The translations under genes and the position numbers were made by a program. From Pinus tabuliformis (Eukaryota; Streptophyta; Pinopsida; Pinales; Pinaceae), in the NCBI GenBank assembly GCA_031772625.1, contig CM062805.1, positions 798,067,119 through 798,131,118 of the forward strand: 64,000 nucleotides of DNA, written 5' to 3'. Positions 21,345 through 33,165 of this stretch are shown piece by piece (position 1 is the stretch's first letter; each line of letters starts with the position of its first letter). The notes beneath the pieces are model-generated. The model was not told the DNA's origin. It worked only from the letters and a program-made list of their open reading frames with translations, and searched no databases.

Positions 21345-24300
21345 GTATACACTGGGGAAACCTCATGCCCTACCTATTCTGTGGAGATCCAGGAGATCAA
21401 TCTTCGATCTGGAAAGACTCTACCAGATCGCCAACCTCCTCCCCCAGAGGATGAGGAAGATAAACAGGAAAGTGAACCGAAGGTTATTCCACCCTTTCCT
21501 GAGAGACTAACAGCCACCACACAACCCAACCTAGAGGAGGATGAGCTTCTGGGTGAGCTCAAGCAGTTGTGTGTAAAAATACCACTTCTCCAAGCCATCA
21601 AGGATGTGCCAATATACAACAAACTGGTTAAGGAGAAGTGTTTCAAACACCCAGGCAGATGGAAGAAAGATGCCTCAACTATCAATGTCATAGGACAACT
21701 GTCTGACCTTATGTTAGGACAAGTCATCTGCCCAAAGTACCTAGATCCTGGAAGTCCTGTAGTAGATGTTCACATCAATGGCACCATTATACCTCACACC
21801 TTGATTGATCTGGGGGCTGCCATTAATGTGATGACCAGGGATACCATGCTTAAACTTAATATTCAGGGTTCCTTGAGGAAGACCTCGACAGTACTACAAT
21901 TAGCAGATCGCTCCACCGTGACTCCCGAAGGGATTGTGGAGGATGTCTTGGTCTCTATTGACTCTTGGGAATACCCCGCAGACTTCCTGGTTCTGAAACC
22001 AAAGGCCAAGCTTACTGAATATCCTCTCATTTTGGGAAGGCCTTGGTTAGCTACTGCAGATGCTTACATAAGTTGTCGTGCAGGAAACATGACCATCAAA
22101 AATGGTCCCATGTCCAAGCAACTAGTCCTATACCCTCCTGCCCAACCCTCCTTAGAGCATGACTTACCACTCTGGTTGGAAGAAGGAGAGGAAGACGAGG
22201 TGTACTTAGCACCTCTGTACACCTTAGATACCACTAGAAGAGACCCCCCAACCGAGGATGACTTGATCGAGACCTTGATCCAGAATCCACCTTCCAGTGC
22301 ACTACCCTTAGAGAAATTGGTGGAGGATGCCCAAGCCAGCACCTTAGTGGATCTTTGTACAACCAACCCTGTTACTCCCAGAGTCAAGAATGTGGAGTTC
22401 GGCCCTGAGAAAGCATTGAAGATCAGCTCCTCCCTATCTCCTTCCCAGGAAAAGGAGCTGTGTAGTCTGTTGGCCAACCACCTAGATGCTTTTGCTTGGA
22501 GGTATAAGGAAATGAAAGGAGTCCATCCTTCGGTCTGTACCCATCATATATACATCAAAGAGGATTGTAAACCGGTTAGGCAACCTCAGAGGAGAATGAA
22601 TCCAGCCCTTAAGGACATTGTCAAGGAAGAATTGCAAAAACTGTTGGATGTCGGGTTCATCTACCCCATCTCAGATAGTGAATGGGTGTCCCCTCTAGTG
22701 TTGGTTCCCAAGAAAAATGGGAAATGGAGAATCTGTGTGGACTACCGAGAATTGAACAAAGCTACCAAGAAGGACCATTTCCCTCTACCTTTCATAGATC
22801 AAGTGTTGGATGGACTGGCAGGAAAGAAGTTCTTCTCTTTCCTGGATGGGTTTAGCGGGTACAACCAAATCCAAATCAGCCCGGAAGACCAAGATAAGAC
22901 CACCTTCACTTGTCCTTGGGGTACCTTTGCCTATCGAGTCCTTCCTTTTGGGCTATGCAATGCTCCTGCTACCTTTCAGAGAGCTGTCTTGAGCATCTTC
23001 TCGGAGCTGGTCCATGATGCGGTGGAAATCTATATGGATGACTTTACTCCTTATGGGGCCAACTTCCAGGAAGCATTGTCCAACCTGGGAAAAGTCCTAA
23101 CCAAATGCACCGAGATGAACTTGTCCCTTAGTCCTGAAAAATGTGAATTCCTAATGACTGAAGGGACCGTGCTAGGCCATACCATTTCTTTCCAAGGGTT
23201 GCAGGTGGATCCTAACAAAATTGCTCTCATCAAGAGGGTTCCACCTCCTCAAAAGGTAAGGGATGTCCGGAGTTTCTTGGGATTAGCAGGATACTACCGG
23301 AGATTCATTAAAGATTTCAGCAAGCTAGCCTCGCCATTGTTTGGCCTGTTGGCAAAAGATGTGGAGTTTAATTGGACTGGCGATTGTCAGAGGGCTTTAA
23401 ATGAATTGAAGGACAAGTTGGTGTCAGCCCCAATCCTGAGAGGTCCAAACTGGGCCCTACCTTTCCACATCCACACTGATGCCTCGAACAAAGCCATAGG
23501 TGTAGCTTTAGGACAAGTTGAGCAAAAACTTCCATATGCCATTTACTTTGTTAGCAAAAACTTGTCCAAAACTGAGCTGAATTACACTGTAACCGAGAAA
23601 GAATTCTTGGCTGTGGTCCATGCATTGAACAAGTTCCGACATTATATTACTGGTTACCAGACCTTTGTACATACTGACCATGCTGCTATTAGATATTTAA
23701 TGAATAAACCAGATGTGAATGCTCGTATTATTAGATGGTTACTTTTATTGCAGCAGTTTGATTTGACCATTGTTGACAAACCAGGTAGAGAAAATGTTGT
23801 TGCTGACTTTTTATCTAGATTGGATTTGTCTGCAGATGAGGATGGAACAGTGGATGACCAGATGCCCGATGAACATCTGTTTGCTATTTCAGTACTCTCT
23901 CCATGGTTTGCTGATATAGCAAACTATCTTGTTTCAGCACAGTTCCCTCCACACCTATCTTCCAGAGAGAAGAGCAGAATCATCAGAAAAAGTGCCTCAT
24001 TTACTTGGATCGGGGGCAATCTGTTCAAGCTTGGCCCCGATCAGATCTTAAGGCGTTGTGTAAGGGAGGAGGAAGTCTTTGATATCCTCCTCACTTGTCA
24101 TGATGGGCCTTGTGGAGGACATTTTGCAGCAAAGAGAACTGCCTTCAAAATCCTGCAGGCAGGCTACTATTGGCCCACACTTCATCAAGATGTCAGAAGA
24201 TATGTCAGTCAGTGTGACCAATGCCAAAGAATGGGGAAACTGACCTAAAGGGATGAGATGCCTCTCCAACCTCAAGTGACTCTTGAGCCATTTGAGAAGT

Positions 24301-24802
24301 GGGGCATGGACTTTGTGGGCCCAATCAACCCCTCTTCGAGGCAAAGGACTTACATCATTGTGTGTACTGACTATTTGACAAAGTGGGCAGAGACCAAAGC
24401 AATCAAAGCAGCAACAGAAGAAAAGGTGGCCGAGTTCCTAAGAGAAAACATCTTCTATAAGTTTGGCTATCCAAGAGAGCTGGTCACCGATCAAGGGAGC
24501 CAGTTCACCTCCAACCTGGTTGAAGATCTACTAGCCCATCACAAGATCAAGCATAGGACTTCCACCCCTTATCACCCTCAAGCAAACTGGCAGGTGGAAG
24601 TCACCAATAGAGCATTAGAAGGGATCTTGACTAAGGTGGTGAGAAGCAGCAGAAAGGACTGGGCAGATCGCCTGGTTGAAGCCACATGGATTACAACACC
24701 ACCTGGAAGACCACCACCGGATTCACACCGTATGAGCTGGTCTATGGGAAGAAAGCTTTGCTGTCCATTGAGTTTGAATACAACACTTTGAGGATGGCAG
24801 CT
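21345..24802 (+). pseudogene. C Pol: protease, RT, RNase H, integrase (5' part)
   Basis: Pol is in phase with gag. Protease: LIDLGAAINVMT near 21800 (D-L-G-A in place of D-S/T-G) and LILGRPWLAT near 22030. RT: VPKKNGKWRICVDYRELNK at about 22707, LPFGLCNAPATFQR at about 22937, and the catalytic YMDD at about 23032. RNase H: HTDASNKAIGVALG at about 23475. Integrase: the H-H-C-C zinc part ends QCDQCQRMGKLT at 24245, where TAA 24246-24248 cuts the frame. The core resumes at 24249 with [25 protein letters not shown] and VEVTNR, with Trp where NGQ is usual. Near 24690 a small indel shifts the frame; the other frame continues to 24802, where solo LTR F interrupts. Integrase resumes at 26614. Confidence 0.9.
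24798..24802. repeat. Target-site duplication of solo LTR F, left copy (CAGCT)
   Basis: CAGCT is repeated at 26614-26618. Joining the flanks restores an integrase reading (RMA then AQLDLHLS). Confidence 0.88.
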
Positions 24803-26613
24803 TGTTTAGTCAATTTAGTGTTCCTAAATTGATGTCATTAATTGTCAACCCGGGGCTCGTAAGCTGATGAAGTGAAGGTGTACTATATGTACTTAAGCAA
24901 CTTTCTTAGAGCTTTTGTCGTTTGGGGTGTTGTTTATGATTAACTTATCTTCCTAAGATGGAGTGATGATTATAGACAGATGAGTGCAAGTGTGTGAAAA
25001 GTGAGTTCTAGATGAGTGAAAGTGTGTGAATGGTGATTTCTAATTACTTGCTGAATTTGTAAAGGAAAAGAACTTGAAAGAAGTAAATAGCTTGAAATGA
25101 CTTGAAAGCAAATGACCACGTTCTAATGGCATTAGTCTCTATCCATATTGCTGCAAATAAAAGAAACAAGAAAATCACTTCAAGGATTGATGATAATGGT
25201 TATCTCTTCCTAACTCCCTGCTTCTACCACATAGTACTGCGTAAAACACGATTAGGAAGTAGCTGAAGACAAATCCAAGAATTGATAAAAACTCTAAGTG
25301 ACAAATTATAGCACTACTAAGCCTTTTCCATCATATTGCTTCCTACATGTGTGATTATGTGTAACAAGTGGAAAAAGTATTAGTGCCACAAGCCAAGACT
25401 ACTTAAAAACAAGCTGCAATTAATTAGTGTTCTGTTCTCTGAAAGATAAACCATTCATGATAAAGAGAACATAAATTAGTTAGCATCCAACTTGTAAAAC
25501 TAAGCTAAAAACTAGTCTAGAAAACAGAGTAAAAAGGGCAGCGTTATGAATAAGACAACTGCAACTACCATTAGATATTAAAGCAAATACAATACACTTA
25601 ATCCCGGGTCAAAACCTGCAAAGAGACAAAGCTGATCAGTGAAAATAAAGGCTGCAACAATGAAAAGAAAGTAAGCTGTACATAACTTCAAGAAAAGGAA
25701 ATGCTGTAAGTAAAATAAAGAAATTGCAGAAGTATGAACATGAAATACTTATACACGGGCAGTCATGGACAGGGGCCCTCCATCCAAACAACCCACAGAA
25801 AACTCAGATGATGTAGAACTTCAAAACAACACTGTTTCCATTACTTTATATGCAGAAATACATAGTCAAAGGGCTGGAACAGCACTATAAAACAGAGTTT
25901 TAAAAGTGTGCTAAAATTCTCACAAAGTCATAAACTAAAACAGCTAAAAAGTTAACATAAGCGTACGCAGACGCAAGTATTTATAGGCGTCTGCAAGATA
26001 GCCTAATGCGTAAAGCATAAAACAGAAAATCAACAGAATGTCATGCGTAATTAAGTGCAGTCAACACGTCATATGCCTCATGGTCGAGATGGAGGTCCTG
26101 GTCGTTATGGGCAATGAATCCAACGTTGGATCATGTTCCCCACGGCTTGCAAAACACGGACAAGTCACCTTTTCCACCGACGTAACCTAACAGCTTACGC
26201 ATCAACGTTAAGCTGCCTTTATTTGACCGAAACTTGACCCCCTTTGACCGGAGGTACAGGTGACGTGGCTGGCTGAACTGATGGCACAAGAACCTCGAGC
26301 ACATATATTCCAACATGCCCATGTGGCTCGTTCTGCAAAATGGCACGTGGAACCTTGAGATCAACAAAATGGCTGCGGGATCATCAGATGGCTGCGGAAT
26401 CAGCAGATGGCTGCGGAATCAGCAGATGGCTGCGAAATGCCTGTAAGTATGTCAAAAACTAAACAAAACAATCACCCATTAGCAAAGCTCACTTGATCAT
26501 GTTTAATGACAACTAATGTAATGATATGGGTGGAAAATGAGGCAAAAGAGAGAGGAAAGTGATGAAAACAGTAGGTAATGATGGATGATAAGGTGTAAAG
26601 TAGAGACTCTACA
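24803..26613. mobile_element. F: solo LTR of an unidentified LTR retrotransposon
   Basis: 1811 bp with TGTTTAG at one end and CTCTACA at the other, a 5-bp CAGCT duplication, and no open frame of interest. This is the structure left when the two LTRs of an element recombine and the interior is lost. It splits the integrase of C. The orientation and family are not clear from sequence alone. A short, complete small element of another type is possible but less likely, since I see no primer site or purine tract inside. Confidence 0.75.
26369..26443 (+). repeat. 19-bp tandem repeat in solo LTR F
   Basis: Four units of ATGGCTGCGGAATCAGCAG-type sequence begin at 26369, 26388, 26407 and 26426; the last is shortened. 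Confidence 0.85.
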
Positions 26614-27077
26614 CAGCTCAGCTGGACCTACATCTCAGCCATGCACAACAAGAAAGGCTACTGCAGCTGAATGGCCTGGATGAGCACCGAATGCAGGCCC
26701 TCCTTCACTCAGAAGTGGTTCAACTTCAGAGAAAGGTGTGGCATGACCAACATCTCCATGACAAGCAATTTCAGCCGGGAGATTGGGCTTTGTTGTATGA
26801 CTCCAGATACAAAGACTTCAAGGGGAAGCTGAGAACCAGATGGCTAGGACCATATGCAGTGGAGAAATGCCATGACAATGGATCTGTCCTCATTCGAACC
26901 ATTGATGAGGAAGCCATTCCCATGCTTGTCAATGGGCATCGAAAGAATCTTCTACAGGAGGCCCATAAGTGGGCAAAGCAGGGTCTTCTACAGGAAGCCC
27001 GAAATCTGAAAAGGAGGGGCCCTCTACAAGGAGCTCTGAGAGAGAAAAACGCAAGAAAGAGAAGGCTGGTATTCTAG
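26614..27077 (+). pseudogene. C integrase C-terminal part (after F)
   Basis: The reading AQLDLHLS.. to GPYAVEKCHDNGSVLIRTIDEE continues the integrase that F interrupted. The block FQPGDWALLYDSRYKDFKGK.. RTRWLGPY is the GPY/F-type end module of Ty3 integrases, thought to help in DNA binding. Near 26950-27020 the DNA word CTTCTACAGGA or a variant recurs three times, giving LLQEA, LLQEA and PLQGA. The frame stops at 27077, and an overlapping frame goes on from 26969. Confidence 0.82.
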
Positions 27078-27556
27078 AAAAGGAGGCAGCAGCGGCGCTG
27101 GCCGCCCTCAGCACGCCTCCAAAGCCGAAGGAGAAGAGAGAGAGGGAGACCCCTCTACCATCTGAAGCCAGGAGAAGCAAGAGGATAACCACGAGCAAGC
27201 CACAACCTCCACCCAGCCAAACCATTTTAGGGGATGTCCCTACTTCACCCAGTGCAAGAACCCCCTCTAAAACATCAGCCACCCCCGAGAAGGGAAGCCC
27301 AAAAATAACTTCCTGGACACGAAAAATAGGCCAATCGCCTTCCGAAGCCCGGATCAAGGAAATAGAAAAGGGGGAAGAAGCACCACCTTCGTCACCACCA
27401 GGGGCAGTAAAGGCAGGGCCGCCAAAAACAGGAAAGGAAGAAGCGCCACCCTCGGCAGAAAAGGCAGGGCCACGAAAAATAGGAAAGGAAAAGCATGCTC
27501 CGTGCTCTAGTTCTCGGCCAAAGACGAGGAGCCAGAGCAAAGTTGCTCAAGGATGA
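26969..27556 (+). CDS. C charged C-terminal tail ORF
   Basis: 195 aa, rich in K, E, P and S (for example KEKRERETPLPSEARRSK), with repeats of the type AGP.K.GKEEAPPS. It overlaps the end of integrase in another phase. It may be the original C-terminal tail of Pol after a small indel, or a separate short frame. Low-complexity composition gives no function. It ends 15 bases before the region of the purine tract. The open antisense frame across it is a shadow. Confidence 0.45.
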   Translation: MGKAGSSTGSPKSEKEGPSTRSSEREKRKKEKAGILEKEAAAALAALSTPPKPKEKRERETPLPSEARRSKRITTSKPQPPPSQTILGDVPTSPSARTPSKTSATPEKGSPKITSWTRKIGQSPSEARIKEIEKGEEAPPSSPPGAVKAGPPKTGKEEAPPSAEKAGPRKIGKEKHAPCSSSRPKTRSQSKVAQG

Positions 27557-27570
27557 GCAAATAGTTTAGC

Positions 27571-27580
27571 TGGGGGGTGA
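27571..27580 (+). other. C polypurine tract
   Basis: TGGGGGGTGA directly precedes the 3' LTR start TGATGAGCC. Confidence 0.85.
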
Positions 27581-29705
27581 TGATGAGCCACAATTTTTGG
27601 TACAATTTGGGCTCATTTGGCCTACTTGCTCTGCTCAAACCATTCATTTTTTATTGCTTATGCATTCATTTCTTGGTTTATTCGTGTTTTTTGTAGGAAG
27701 AAGGGTAGGCATTCTATCCACGTGACTAATACATGATGATTTCAGGTTTTGGCATTAAAAGGGAGCAAAGACCACGAGAAAAGAGACAAGGAGACAGTGA
27801 GGTGGCACTGCTGGTTTTTAGGAGAGGATGTCCACAGTCTTGGGGACCTTCCTCGTGATTCCCACCATAGCTCCGAGCTCCAATCAATCTCCCCACCGAG
27901 CTTAGAGGCAGCCAACTGTTCTACAGGAACAGCAGTTATAACTGTTCTACAGGATCAGCAGTTTAACCTTCAGTTGGACAGCCGAGCTCCATAAATCAAG
28001 GACACCTGTTGGATGATCATTTTGCATAAATACTGAGGCCGTAGCCTTGAATAGAAGCTTTTTGAACTTTTGTATTGCTCTTGTAATTGGGAAGTACGAG
28101 CTACAGCTCGGTGTTTGTTCTTGTTGTAAGCCAGTTTTGGCATGACATCAGATTTTCGTTTATGAATAAAGGCAGGCAGATTTTGATCTCATTCTGAGTT
28201 TCTAAGGGAGCTATAGCTCTCAGGTTAGGGCCCAACCTGAGAGCAATAGATCTCCTCGGTGTTGTAATGTTGTTTGCATTTCGTTCCAGCACTTTGAGTT
28301 TTTACTTTAACATGCAATTCGAATTTACAGTCTGTTAATTTAGTCTTTTTCATGAGATTGAATAGGATTAGTTTATGGTGAATTTGTTTCCAGTTGCTTA
28401 GGTTAGAAGAGGATAGATATAATTCATTGGAGCTCCAGAAAAAGGTTGTTAGAGCTCACTGCCATCTCTGCTTAGGGATTGGGGTGCAGTCCATAACCAA
28501 CCACCAAAAAGAAACGCAGTTCTTCTCACTTACATGCAAGCTGCAACATAGACATTTTCGTTGAAGATCCATCCATGCACTTTTGATATTGAACCATACT
28601 TCTACATTTCACTTCCATGCACGAGTTTCATTTCTTGGTTTTCCGTTGCTGTTCATAGGTTTCATGGCACAGTTATCATAGGTTAATGAATTCTCGTTTT
28701 TGGTGCATAAGTCATTTGTTTCATTTACACTGCTCCATATCATTCCACTTCCTTCTTCTTCTTCTTCCTAACCTCTCCTCAAGCCACCTACTCGGCCTCT
28801 GTCCAGCTCATTTACCCTCCAACCCATCCATTGCCACGTAGCTTCATTTACTTAACCTTTCGTTGATCCCATCCTTCCAGCCATCAACCCACTGCATGCA
28901 CTCTTCCTCCATCTGATTTCTCTGCTCTTGAGCCATCACCAGCTCCATCTCCATCTCACCTATCCTCCCACACCACTCCAACACTTCACCATCTCCCAAA
29001 ACTTCCACGGTCAAACATCCTGTAGAATTGCACAGACTTCCTGTAGAAATCCCTGAGTTTCCTGTAGGATCCCCTGCAGACTTCCTGTAGAAGCCTGCAA
29101 ACTCGGTTGCTGAGCATCCGAACGTGGTAGACTTCTGAGGACTGATGTTAGAGACCCTCTGGGACCTCCCCTAGCCATCCTAACCTTGCCCATGCTTTCC
29201 TTCCATTCCAACCGCTCCTGCACAACCAAACCCTAATCAAAAGCATCATCACAATAAATCCAACCACTTAATGAAAAAATACAAAAACATGTCTTTTCAG
29301 ATGCAAGTAGCTTAGATACATGTATTTCAGTTCACTGCAAGTAATGGCATTATTGGTAGTAGTTTCATTCACAGTTTTGCATTGCAAGGGTCTAGCTAGT
29401 CAAATTAGGGTTTACTAGGGTTTTCATGCTTTGTTGGCTTTCAGTTTCCTTTTTGCAAAGTAGGCTAGCTTTCTTCGAGATAGCTTTCGTCCATCACTCA
29501 TAAAGCTTCTTCTGAGAGCATATAGAAGTTGGCTTGAGCCCTAGCGGACTTGTGCCAGCTGACCAAGTGACAGCTGCGACAAGAGCTAGTACTTGTGCAT
29601 ACAGCACCGTCGCTTCCAAGTTTGTACGAACTACCGGGTTGATAAAATTAGAGATAGGAAGCTCCAGGAGTTGTAGCATTATTGCTACAATACTGGAGCC
29701 CACCA
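27581..29705 (+). repeat. C 3' LTR
   Basis: 2125 bp, the partner of 17368-19490, followed by the ACTGT duplication at 29706-29710. Confidence 0.93.
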
Positions 29706-29710
29706 ACTGT

Positions 29711-29830
29711 CTCGTTAGACTCCTGCAAGCGGTTGAGATAAGTCAGCCACCCTGCTCTTGCCAGGATTTCCCGGGCAGCAGCGGAGACTGTCAACACCTG
29801 CGGTTCCCTTCGGATCGCTCTTCCTCCCAT
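29711..29830 (-). pseudogene. B third ORF, N-terminal part
   Basis: An ATG at 29830 (MGGRAIRREPQVLTVSAAAR) opens the frame that runs to the C insertion at 29710 and continues at 17367 in phase. The frame is open upstream to a TAA near 29950, so an earlier start or a splice acceptor is possible. The segment AREILARAGWLTYLNRLQE matches the start of the W..F/L helical domain described for the main part. Confidence 0.6.
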
Positions 29831-31300
29831 GGTTTCACTGTGGATTCTCAATGGAACAACAACTGTTTGTGCTGTTTGAAACACAGAGAGGGTAATAGAC
29901 GCAAGACTTGTTTGGAAAAAAACAGAGTATACAACAGAAATGGCTTATGAACAGCAATTCGTGTAACAAAAATAAAAATAGCATGCCGTTAAGCCGTGCC
30001 ATACCCTAGTACACAACTTTCCCGAATAGTGAGCTGACACGTAATCCAGGGAATAATGAGGTTAACCTCCCCCCCCGCAATGTGATAGGTTGTCCCAGCC
30101 GTCAAATAAAGGAGCAACACCCGATCTGAAACAGAGTCATAAAGGAACAGTGTATGAAAATATGCCATGTTTAGAAAAACAACAAATTACCGAAATCGAG
30201 GCGTAAAGTTGGATCGCGTATTACGTAAGAGGCTGCTGTGATATGATGCGAGGCTGAGAGGAGAGGACATCTGTCGTACTTTCTAAATCTCCTGCGGTCA
30301 TTGTCAATTACTCTGCCATGATTGGTGATAATAGATTTGCATGCGCTATATATAATTCGGGAAATGATATATGATCAATTACCAAGGTGTAAGAAACAAA
30401 AGGGTATTTATAACTCACCTATTGGTGTAAATAATGTGACTTTGATACCATTAACAGTGCTCTGCTGCCTACAGGTGTCCATAACCTTGGCAGAGTTGTT
30501 TATTTCACCCATGGAACCATGATCCTTTGTGTATATGTTAGGGAGTGTAATGTCAAAATGTAGGCCATTATGCTGGCTTGGTAACCAGTTAACCATAATG
30601 CCATTCACGAGGAAGGAGTGAAAAGTGGGCAGGTCGGCTCGTGGTGAGACCTCCTGTTCCAAGGTTTGTTTATTTGATATACCTTTTGGACCATATCCCT
30701 GGTGTGATGGCCATAGTGGGAATGCCACTTCGCGTTCGTCCTCATGATCATGGTAGGCTGGCTCTTGATGAGACCCCCTATCCTGCATTTGACACTTTAT
30801 AAGTCATATATATTTTTTTTTTCCAAGTACCTTCCCTTTTTTATACACAAGGGGTGGTTCAGCACTCCTTAAGAGTAGGAATGGTGGAAGAAGTCTTAAC
30901 ATCTCAATAGGAAGATATAAACCCTTTGTTCTTATCCCTGAATAACAATCAAAGAGGAAAAAAAAGGGTCGTCATGATGAAGATGAACAACCATAGTAGA
31001 ATTAGTAGAACAATGACAACAAAAGATGATAAATAAGTGTGTCCTTCCTTTTGTCCTCTTACCAATGCAGAGCCTTATAAAGATAGCGATTTATGATTAC
31101 CAGATTTTAGTATGTTGAGATTTTGTATCCATTGCATAAATGCATAGCTGTATTCTAAAAGACTTGAAAGAATAGGAGAAATAAGCATCCTTAATTTAGA
31201 TCAGCAAAAGGGACAAGCTGCTTCATAAGGAGAGCAAAAGCATGCAAGTGATGCTCTTTGGAGAAAGGACCAAGAGGAGACCTCAAAATAGCAGAAAGTG
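29831..31300 (-). other. B spacer between integrase and third ORF
   Basis: No domain is recognised. A minus-strand frame at 30788-30408 (126 aa, MQDRGSHQEPAYHDHEDE.. FHSFLVNGIMVNWLPSQHNG) is open but of unknown nature. A purine tract CGGGGGGGGAGG lies at 30076-30067 on the minus strand, like a second polypurine tract. A splice-donor-like GGTAAGAG lies near 31065. Both are candidates only. Athila third ORFs are thought to be expressed from spliced RNA, which would make the spacer an intron. Confidence 0.35.
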
Positions 31301-31305
31301 CAAAT

Positions 31306-31835
31306 GCCGTTCCTTTGAAAAAGGAACAACAGAACATTCCAATGCCGTTCCTTTGAAAAAGGAACAACAAAATCAAAAATATGTTGTTCCTTTGAAGAAG
31401 GAACAACAAACACGCGGAGATGCCATTCCTTTTGAAAAAGGAACAACAAAATCAAAATGTGCGGTTCCTTTGGAAAAGGAACAACAAAATCAAAATTATG
31501 TTATTCCTTTGGAAAAGGGACAACAAACACACGGAAATGCCGTTCCTTTTGAAAAAGGAACATCAAAAATCGAAATGCTATTCCTTTAGAAAAGGAACAA
31601 CAGAACAAGCAAATGTCATTCCTTTGAAAAAGGAACAACACAAAATCAAGGATGTTGTTCCTTTGGAAAAGGAACAGCAGAAAATCAAGGATGCTGTTCC
31701 TTTGGAAAAGGAACAACAGAAAATCAAGAATGCTGTTCCTTTAGAAAAGGAACAACAGAAACACACAAATGCCATCCTTTTGGAAAAGGAACGGCAAAAA
31801 TCGAAAATGTTGTTCTTTTGAAAAAAAAGGAACAA
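31306..31835. repeat. Palindromic tandem array, 14 units of about 39 bp
   Basis: Each unit holds a near-perfect palindrome such as GTTCCTTTGAAAAAGGAAC followed by AACA and a 13-16 base variable linker. Fourteen units can be counted. The 39-bp period equals 13 codons, so plus-strand frames stay open with the repeat VPLEKEQQKIKDA, while minus-strand frames give CCSFSKGTAFLIF. A single related unit occurs in the B third ORF near 15710-15740. This is an internal tandem array of element B, downstream of integrase. Confidence 0.85.
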
Positions 31836-31929
31836 CAAAAATGACAGGAAAACATTAGTTCAAACATATGTACAAAAAACGACTCAAAGAAAAGAACTTA
31901 TGTACAAATTGTAAAAAGAAATGAATTCC

Positions 31930-33165
31930 TTAATGAATTACAGGTGAGGAAGACTTCTCTTCCTCTCCCAGAATCTCCATAGCAGTGTCTCGGCGTAGCT
32001 GCTGGCAGAAGGACTCTTGAGTGAGTGGTTTGCGATAGAGACGAACTCGGTGGCCATTTACCTTGAAGGCATATCTAGAACCACCAATAGTGATTAGAGT
32101 AAGGGTCCCATTGTCATGTACCTTCTGGATTTCATATGGTCCCAACCAACGAGCCTGGAGTTTCCCAGGGAAGTCCTGAAACTTGGAGTCGTACAACAGA
32201 GCCCGGTCTCCCTCGTGGAAGACTTTGTCTTTAATGAGAGCATCATGCCATTTAGCTCGCTGCTGTTGGATTAGTGCAGTATTTTGAAGTGCAGAGAGCC
32301 TAATTTCGTCCAACTCATTGATCTGTTGTAATCGATTAATCTGTGCCTCGCTTAAATCTAAGCCAACTTCCTGTGCTGTCCATAATGTTTGGATTTTGAA
32401 TTCTATAGGGAAAATGGGTTGTTTTCCAAACACTAATTGATAAGGTGAATAACCAGTGGTTCTTCTCCATGTTGTTCTGTAAGCCCATAGTGCTTCAGGT
32501 AATCTGGCATCCCAATCACGTCTATGGGATGCAATAGTTTTCGTTAAAATTGCTTCTATTATTTTATTGCTGCTTTCTACTTGTCCATTCGCCTGTGGGT
32601 GGTATGGAGTAGTGATTTTATGCTGGACGTGATAATTGTTGAGTGTTGCAGCTAATCTATTCCCAGCAAATTGTGGTCCACCATCTGTAATTATTTCTCT
32701 TGGAAGACCATAACGTACAAATAGATGGAACAGGAACTATATGACAGAGTCCTCTGTAGCTCTAGGCAATGCTTCTGCTTCAACCCATTTGGTGACATAT
32801 TCTGTTGCCACCAAAATATATGTTTTCTGATTTGATGATGGGTTGATAGGTCCAACGAAATCAAGAGCCCATCGCTCGAATGGTTCAATGACTAACTGTG
32901 GTTTTAGAGGCATCTCGTCAGATTGACCAGGACGTCCTGCTAGTTGGCAGCTATCACAAGCTTGGAAAAATTTCTTTGCATCTCTGAAAATCGTGGGCCA
33001 GTAATACCCTGTCTGCAGCACCTTATGTCTAGTTCTACGCTCAACGAAATGTCCACCACATGGTCTATCATGACGGGCTTTTAAAATGTCAAAGATTTCA
33101 TCTTCGCGAACACATCTCCTGATATGCATGTCTGCCCCTGTGTGAAACAAATAGCCCCAATCCAT
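31930..33165 (-). pseudogene. B integrase
   Basis: Integrase inserts the DNA copy. Minus-strand reading: zinc part [19 protein letters not shown].. [11 protein letters not shown] (33090-32930), then core [15 protein letters not shown] (about 32855). A TAG at 32739-32737 breaks the frame after ATEDSVI. The same phase continues with FVRYGLPREI, TDGGPQF, YHPQANGQVE and FGKQPIFPIEF, so the three acidic catalytic positions can be assigned. The GPY/F module (ARWLGPYEIQKVHDNG) is near 32150, and the frame ends at 31930. The upstream join to RNase H is a frameshift near 33150-33165. One stop and one shift make it a pseudogene. Confidence 0.85.

Larger units (their letters stand above)
17368..29705 (+). 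mobile_element. Element C: Athila-like Ty3/gypsy retrotransposon
   Basis: C is 12338 bp long, with LTRs 17368-19490 and 27581-29705, an ACTGT duplication, a tRNA-Asp-type primer site at 19497 and a purine tract at 27571. It encodes gag, protease, RT, RNase H and integrase on the plus strand, so it lies opposite to its host B. By eye its LTRs differ at only 1-2 percent of sites over the part compared, so it is a recent insertion. It is disabled by a TAG between gag and pol, a TAA in integrase, a frameshift near 24690 and solo LTR F. Its proteins are clearly related to those of B, but it has no third ORF. Confidence 0.92.

Noticed and set aside
20728-21510. 260-aa plus-strand frame overlapping C gag
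   Set aside because: It is in another phase across the gag knuckle and P/Q-rich tail, without domain; gag motifs are in the other frame.
26929-27540. 203-aa minus-strand frame
   Set aside because: It is antisense to the K/E/P-rich tail of C; composition explains the open frame.
31306-31835. CRISPR-like look: palindromic repeats of regular spacing with variable linkers
   Set aside because: Linkers are only 13-16 bases and similar to one another, the array lies inside a plant retrotransposon and no cas-like gene is present.
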